Below the pieces are notes generated by a model, which saw only the letters and a list, made by a program, of their open reading frames with translations, did no database searches and was not told the origin of the DNA. From positions 1-21,537 of the IMG/VR virus record IMGVR_UViG_3300020172_003917: 21,537 nucleotides of DNA; one strand, written 5' to 3'. The translations under genes and the position numbers were made by a program. Shown here piece by piece: positions 18,601 to 21,537 of the stretch; the stretch's first letter is position 1, and each line of letters starts with the position of its first letter. Origin of the DNA: a virus.

Positions 18601-18794
18601 AAGATGATAATAAACATTATGGATTTATAGCACAGGATGTTCAAAAAATATATCCACATTTAACTAAAACAAAAATTATGGGAGAATATTTAACTATAAA
18701 CTACAACGAATTAATTCCCGTAATGGTTAAGCAAATTCAAAATTTGAAAAAAGAATTAGAAGATGTAAAAAAGGTTTTAGGTAATGGCAAGTAA
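12699..18794 (+). CDS. Giant tail fibre with C-terminal intramolecular chaperone (peptidase S74) domain
   Basis: This 2031-residue protein is a receptor-binding fibre or spike. The N-terminal part (to about 680) is beta-rich and may attach to the baseplate. A collagen-like Gly-X-Y stretch (Gly680-Asn694) leads into several Ig-like modules (about 690-1258). A second one (Gly1261-Gly1272) precedes a segment about 1270-1330 (GPGIVLRGEY...GTTYYYTT, then KYYATLQ) resembling small carbohydrate-binding modules. GKISAT...GSIGGFQI (about 1430) and GKITATGGTIGGWII (about 1519) are repeated shaft units. Residues 1934-2031 are the S74 chaperone: SSDRRLKKD, YGFIAQDVQKIYPHL, INYNELIPVMVKQIQNL and a terminal coiled coil. 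In this family the domain drives trimer folding, then cuts itself off before the Ser of Ser-Asp, here Ser1935. The gene has a 105-bp divergent control region upstream and overlaps the next frame by 11 nt. Confidence 0.92.
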   Translation: MALLKKTLFDEKLETYNVLVEDTAPFSDYFKITELPDTFTGGKNAFLIQGSEELVADSVVKIQIKDSQGNIIYNEPGEGIPEYYEGTSKVISLYIYPDTSFGPCTITILGELKEYYSNGLKVPVPTNWQDTYNVRWQTQVNVNPLLQNTTKIRFYRRPKVDIVETILPIYNRTVNRVTISGSIDGIAINPEVGSNFKTFKGDTFYELKISGSNFSSSMEGETITITNLNQAYSTIIKDVVNSKKAIATIPYYETSSNSILASQIVTEFSSASFTLPYNESITLSNSTISSSFAKIKLTDLETFSGDVNRLKIYASRKADIGNYTLLEDIQLESNEILQKDEYSGSVNIRTGLFSSQNIINEFWVYKDYDSSTKYTATLNNTDLVSSVKIVDDGIQNTSDYPQRIFYYSSSLDLLKNTEYQLDFTPILSSSLYGNNIIEIYGSGSAFVNSDSNIGLGKNIGKLVTNSQFRRYDKQQVNFKTDADGTGTIVFAVYQGNWQLSNISLRATQETNFSPNELTLNVAVPTKVNNDAFDFKFEFYDINNNYVPITLEKEFTFSGGTDSVVRKSLLVVPSSNLFSFSGSGSPVGTTSITLDITKVGLTGSVTFISAAFDATGGYLSPSLYSGGTYPGLLSNVTDTSATLTVGNFTGSVNGIVVSRVLYTASCEDVSDFVNIYRIDQGSTGRDGREGVDGQNFIAIANKNQFVYDPDNHNVPAQLNDFIDIKLSSNIVSGSLTISSGSYLPRLDKISTNQIGFYTESIYRIYSGDDEHDVAMLGTNVASWSYNTPTNDIHKGTYIFTQNGFSASVQIEGVLKGEKSKNLNATSNANQFFYKMTDVSLSPSGQSITIDVKRNNLGSTTNTITVTSGSGKPALTVGSNNGTTGVQSYSINGSDYPYTAGDTKYTFTSEDLNFDSYNDSITITPVIAESQIAVNLSNENTTFPAYSGGTVFGGFLASSGSISVKVGSEDIVYASTIGNNKFSASISSSLNVTPVLTNNNYSITALSADSGSINLKVTYRDGRGTDSVFTKLVTYSKAKAGSPNVLAAVSPSAQSISSNSKTSGSSTPTALTITALEAGTSRFTSIGTPTYTNGLTGSISSNVITITSTASTITGSNAQVTIPVNYTDSEGASGTKNVVATVSKALAAAPSVVVSIEKDGQTVTKNTSNSYGTPSSFKLYVAEGGSSYTYDGTPAYGNSTFRIVSVTNGTTSGTDGNTFASITPTTPSSTSGLLVSITGSYVDSEGTSTTFYKTHNVNVASDGTNGNTGATGPGIVLRGEYAAGTTYYYTTVAGSSRRDAVYQNSGGVTKYYATLQGTTGNAPTDGASNSYWEFLGTQDFFVAAKIAIFDESYVKNTLNVGTNASGSAANITLAGGTTKPFVSIGQGNQKYSCNGIFMGISGSNNIPVVSFVSGSNYLKFDAGAESIVDIGGKISATILTAQTGSIGGFQIQSNLLQGGSTTSGIELNGNNSTIIVGNLTSNASARVSPAGFYAGNTVFGSAPFSVDLNGALKANNADICGKITATGGTIGGWIINQNSISKDRITLNAGGTGAENYIQITGDPNDTYSGNRVFIHPGPLTSLSGTGGNVINATIASNYVNVSSAATICAGNTGTTATMGASGITMGTSLSSSSTFNIIAKLRFKIDVAYESVATTQVLGCTNTRSYTSVNNAGGQMAWSTLNETGYVNLTTARPDWGWIPMADTSAVSNFLTALYNATGNSYGSVQAMAEDLGSWSMVTALSYMNGSIGINSTMTYKTSSGGTTISTFSPSSQITSEELAEVTYNVNSTGNGTTGPSFAITKTNTLFSSYRQVIWKAGFFNFNFTGYGGGGTQYTGWAIYAEVDDNYISTPTSVVYSAKTTSLTANALTKQVEISEAGLQALFNATQSSAGNYFKISDVGTPSTSNFNIESAGYLAHYGEMHVKGDIAGFSTALSSDRRLKKDIVDIEDTEIEDMDKLHPVTYSWKDDKDDNKHYGFIAQDVQKIYPHLTKTKIMGEYLTINYNELIPVMVKQIQNLKKELEDVKKVLGNGK
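14774..16475 (+). repeat. Tandem Ig-like modules within the tail fibre
   Basis: FIAIANKNQFVYD (from about 14779) and NATSNANQFFYKM (from about 15164) start two related units about 128 residues apart. Later units are marked by VTYRDGRGTDSVFTKLVTYS (about 15740), VNYTDSEGASGTKNVVATVS (about 16060) and GSYVDSEGTSTTFYKTHNVN (about 16405), spaced about 107-115 residues. Similarity is at protein level only. Confidence 0.6.
16987..17310 (+). repeat. Two shaft repeats G-K-I-(S/T)-A-T...G-(S/T)-I-G-G in the tail fibre
   Basis: GKISATILTAQTGSIGGFQI and GKITATGGTIGGWII lie about 89 codons apart. Each is followed by an Ile/Asn/Ser-rich stretch (QSNLLQGG and NQNSISKD). This is typical of repeating beta-structured shaft segments in phage fibres; the exact fold is not determinable here. 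Confidence 0.5.
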
Positions 18795-21537
18795 TATTAA
18801 ATTAGGTGATTTGGGAACTTCCGCAGGATTAAATACAGCAACAACAACTGTAAGTGGTTCTTATGTTGCTACTGTATTTTTAACAGGTTCAATTGGCGCG
18901 GGTATACGAGATTTACCTCTAACTGCTAGCACATTAACAGGCACATCTGCTAGACCTTATGGTCAACAATATGAATTTATAGAATTTGATGGCAAAACCC
19001 CAACCGTTACAATAATATCAATTGCAAGTCCAAATACATCAAATAGTTTTAGTGGTAAAAACATTACTTGGGAATATTCAATAGCAGGAATGCTATCAGG
19101 TGAATCCGCTGTATTGAAGATATATGTAAATGGTGCAGATACGGGTGAGTATTATAATGTATATGGAAATACGGCACTTGCTAATGGTACTTATACTGAT
19201 TCTGCTAATGCATATATTGTACCAAATTCAATTAATACATTAAAATTAGTATTAAATATAAATTCATCTACTAAGACAGGAAATGATAGTAAGACTGTAT
19301 ATGTGTATCCAATTGATTTAACAATAACATCTATAACACAAACTCCATCACTAACGGGAGCTACTACATATAATTATACAACAGGTTCAATTTCATTTAA
19401 TGCAAGTGTTGCTGGAGGCGTTTCGCCATATATTTACAATTGGAATAGTGGGGCAGGTTCATCAAATCCATATTCATTTAATAACGCATCTACAACAACT
19501 GATACACAAATAACATTAGTTGTAACGGATTCAAATACACCAACGGCTGATACTGCAAATGGGACAGGTTTACCTATTATGAGAAGACCGGTATCAGTTA
19601 GTATTTCAAATGCAGCAGTTAGTGAACCATATGTAGATTATACATTGGATTCTACTGTAAATTATAATGTTCAAGGATTAAATATTTCTTATAATTGGAC
19701 CGTAGGAAGTGGCACTGGTTACAAATTTGGTTCAGCATCTAATAGTGCAGACCCCATTGTATATTATTCAACATTGGGTAGTAAAACTCATAGATTGGAT
19801 ATAAGTTCATTTGAAAACGCATCTATTAGAAACCATACTACATCAACTACAACTGTTCAAGTTTCCCCAACAGCAAATGTAAGTGTAACATATACAACTA
19901 ATACAGAAACTTGGGCTGCTACATTTGATAGTGTAGTAAATGCTTCGTATGGTACACGAACATACGAATATCAAGTCCGTTCAAAAGATTCGGGAGGAAC
20001 ATATACAGCATATGGTAGTAGTGTATTTGTATCATCAAATTCAATATCAGCTCAATCATTTGCAGGTAAAACTGCCAATGCACAATATGTTCAAATCCGA
20101 GTAAGAGTTAAAAGAACATATACAACTGATGCGTTTGATGCAGTTTCGGATTGGGTAGAATCTAATGAAGCATTAATTCCACAAAAGGGAATAATAAATA
20201 TGGATGACCTATATTCCAATATATTAACAGGTGGAAGTAGAACCTTAACCGATGGTAGTGTTACAATTGGTGGAGTAGCTGATACGGGATATAATACACC
20301 ATCTATAACCGCAGTAACAACCGGTGGTACTGTTACGGCTAGTATTACTAAACCATCTTCTAATATTGTTAGAGTAGTTGTTAATAATCCATGTACAAAT
20401 CTAAACGATGGAACTGCTACTCATGTAATATCTCTGAAAGATGGGAATGGGTATAATATAACTAAAAGTTTTACAACTCAATATAAAATAAGTACAACAT
20501 CGGTAAATCTAACTGCTAGTTGGGAAAATGAAAGATATTACAATGGAGCTCGAAATTCAATTGCAAATAGTTTAGCACAATATTCATTTATATTAAATTC
20601 ATTTGCCTATAAAATTGGAGCTGGTTCATATACTATACTAAATAGTGGAGATATGTCAAGTTCGTTTTTCCATAATTATACCGCACCCACTTCAAATCAG
20701 ACTTGGACTTATAGAATTGTTGCGAGTGGAGGTACATATACGGCTTCGGATACAGCAGAAACTTCTTTAACTGTTTATGGTTACCCTGGACAAGAATATG
20801 GATATTCGGTTGGAGGAGTTCCATCATCAGGCACATTATCACAGGTGGGTAGTGTTGTAGCAAGAATAAGTAGAAATGGAATAGCAGGTAGTACTTTTGC
20901 ATCAATGTCAGTAAATAGTTATTATGTAACAAGACCTACCGGTACAGATGTTTCACCTGCTGGAATAGCTGAGACTAGTATATCGGATTCAGCTACTAGC
21001 TTTGATTCATCAACTTTCTCTTTATATGATTCCGGTGAATGTGGTAATAATGTAGTTGGTGTAGCTACATTAATGGCTTATTTAAAATATGCAATCGATG
21101 GAACTAGATATTATTTACACCAATTAATAGGTTCAAATATAACTGTTTCAAACGAACCATCGACTTTATCTTCTACATTAATTAGTGGTATAACAAGTAC
21201 TTTTGCAATTAGAGGAAATACTATAACACATGAAATTTCATATGCATCCTTTGGCCCGCCGCTATCTGGTTATTATGATTTTGATGGTACAATTTATGAT
21301 AATTCTGCATATGCATATCTATCTCAAAATACAAATCCATCTGCATTTACTGGTACAACTGTTAGCGATGAAAGTGCTCCATTTTATACACCATTTGGGT
21401 ATTATAGAATAATTGATGATGGAACATTTTGTAGAAAGACTAGAAATTTATCATTTGGATACGTTCCTACTTCTGCTGATGTTGGTACTAATATAACATT
21501 AACTTATTATGGAAGAGCATATAGAATAGTTGAAAAT
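18784..21537 (+). CDS. Second giant fibre-like protein, Ig/FN3-type modules (3' end outside window)
   Basis: ATG at 18784 opens a frame with no stop to the last base: 918 codons, continuing to the right. It starts inside the tail fibre gene, overlapping its last 11 nt in another frame, so the two are probably translated from one mRNA. The N-terminus is MASNIKLGDLGTSAGLNTAT, with no signal peptide or membrane segment. The protein looks beta-rich and modular: a PKD/Ig-like unit at about 185-262 (GGVSPYIYNWN, then TQITLVVTDSN), a second Ig-like unit at about 270-368 (LNISYNWTVGSG), and an FN3-like unit at about 368-475 (TETWAATFDSV, YEYQVRSKD, QIRVRVKRTYT). The rest, to 918, is Ser/Thr/Gly/Tyr-rich without a recognised motif. 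No S74 domain appears in the window. An adhesin, accessory fibre or fibre-tip protein is the likely role, from position and composition. Confidence 0.85.
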   Translation, partial: MASNIKLGDLGTSAGLNTATTTVSGSYVATVFLTGSIGAGIRDLPLTASTLTGTSARPYGQQYEFIEFDGKTPTVTIISIASPNTSNSFSGKNITWEYSIAGMLSGESAVLKIYVNGADTGEYYNVYGNTALANGTYTDSANAYIVPNSINTLKLVLNINSSTKTGNDSKTVYVYPIDLTITSITQTPSLTGATTYNYTTGSISFNASVAGGVSPYIYNWNSGAGSSNPYSFNNASTTTDTQITLVVTDSNTPTADTANGTGLPIMRRPVSVSISNAAVSEPYVDYTLDSTVNYNVQGLNISYNWTVGSGTGYKFGSASNSADPIVYYSTLGSKTHRLDISSFENASIRNHTTSTTTVQVSPTANVSVTYTTNTETWAATFDSVVNASYGTRTYEYQVRSKDSGGTYTAYGSSVFVSSNSISAQSFAGKTANAQYVQIRVRVKRTYTTDAFDAVSDWVESNEALIPQKGIINMDDLYSNILTGGSRTLTDGSVTIGGVADTGYNTPSITAVTTGGTVTASITKPSSNIVRVVVNNPCTNLNDGTATHVISLKDGNGYNITKSFTTQYKISTTSVNLTASWENERYYNGARNSIANSLAQYSFILNSFAYKIGAGSYTILNSGDMSSSFFHNYTAPTSNQTWTYRIVASGGTYTASDTAETSLTVYGYPGQEYGYSVGGVPSSGTLSQVGSVVARISRNGIAGSTFASMSVNSYYVTRPTGTDVSPAGIAETSISDSATSFDSSTFSLYDSGECGNNVVGVATLMAYLKYAIDGTRYYLHQLIGSNITVSNEPSTLSSTLISGITSTFAIRGNTITHEISYASFGPPLSGYYDFDGTIYDNSAYAYLSQNTNPSAFTGTTVSDESAPFYTPFGYYRIIDDGTFCRKTRNLSFGYVPTSADVGTNITLTYYGRAYRIVEN

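Noticed and set aside
16450-18794. Diversity-generating retroelement variable region in the fibre
   Set aside because: No reverse transcriptase gene, template repeat or near-identical adenine-biased repeat pair was seen in the window.
20633-20932. 99-codon - strand frame near the right end
   Set aside because: Its Leu/His/Tyr-rich composition is typical of antisense to Ser/Thr/Asn-rich coding DNA, and it lies within the continuous 918-codon + strand frame.
1-21537. tRNA genes, CRISPR arrays, insertion sequences or integrase/attachment sites
   Set aside because: I looked for cloverleaf-like segments, regularly spaced direct repeats, transposase motifs and recombinase motifs and saw none; coding genes fill nearly all of the window.

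Overview
The window looks like part of the genome of a tailed double-stranded DNA phage (Caudoviricetes). It is strongly AT-rich and densely packed, and all but one gene read on the + strand. Two blocks of tail or baseplate structural genes flank a DNA replication and recombination cassette. A T4-type myovirus-like phage is the most natural reading, because a Mre11/Rad50 (T4 gp47/gp46-type) protein and a stand-alone zinc-finger/TOPRIM primase lie beside large tail proteins. No capsid, terminase, sheath or helicase gene is present to confirm this. The host is probably a member of Bacteroidota. None of the start codons has a convincing Shine-Dalgarno sequence, and one promoter candidate matches the Bacteroidota TTTG / TAnnTTTG consensus. 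That host assignment is an inference.

Layout. Positions 1-4683 hold a very large structural gene that is open at the left edge and carries a LamG-like domain. Two smaller structural genes follow (4734-5357 and 5365-6603), then a clear Rho-independent terminator (about 6628-6650) and another structural gene (6675-7628) whose C-terminal half has the same motif order as the 5365-6603 product. Next come a small lysine-rich protein (7658-7867), a T7 gp3-type endonuclease I (7880-8290), a DNA primase (8343-9284) and an SbcD-SbcC (Mre11-Rad50) single-chain fusion (9281-12427). A lone - strand gene for a small ribbon-helix-helix-like protein (12408-12593) closes this block. After a divergent 105-bp control region there is a 2031-residue tail fibre ending in an Intramolecular Chaperone Auto-processing (peptidase S74) domain (12699-18794). 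A second giant fibre-like reading frame overlaps it (18784 to the right edge, no stop in the window).

How it works together. The primase, junction-resolving endonuclease and Mre11/Rad50 fusion would serve DNA priming, end resection and recombination-dependent replication or branch resolution before packaging. The flanking genes would build the baseplate and receptor-binding fibres. A recurring 9-mer, ATATTTATW, precedes four + strand genes, and also the - strand gene in its own orientation. In the divergent region its two copies form an inverted repeat with extended similarity. I propose it as the core of a phage promoter class. The replication cassette has a host-like TATATTTG box instead, which suggests a possible early/late division. 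No tRNA, CRISPR, insertion sequence or integrase was seen, and no gene-free stretch longer than about 110 bp exists.
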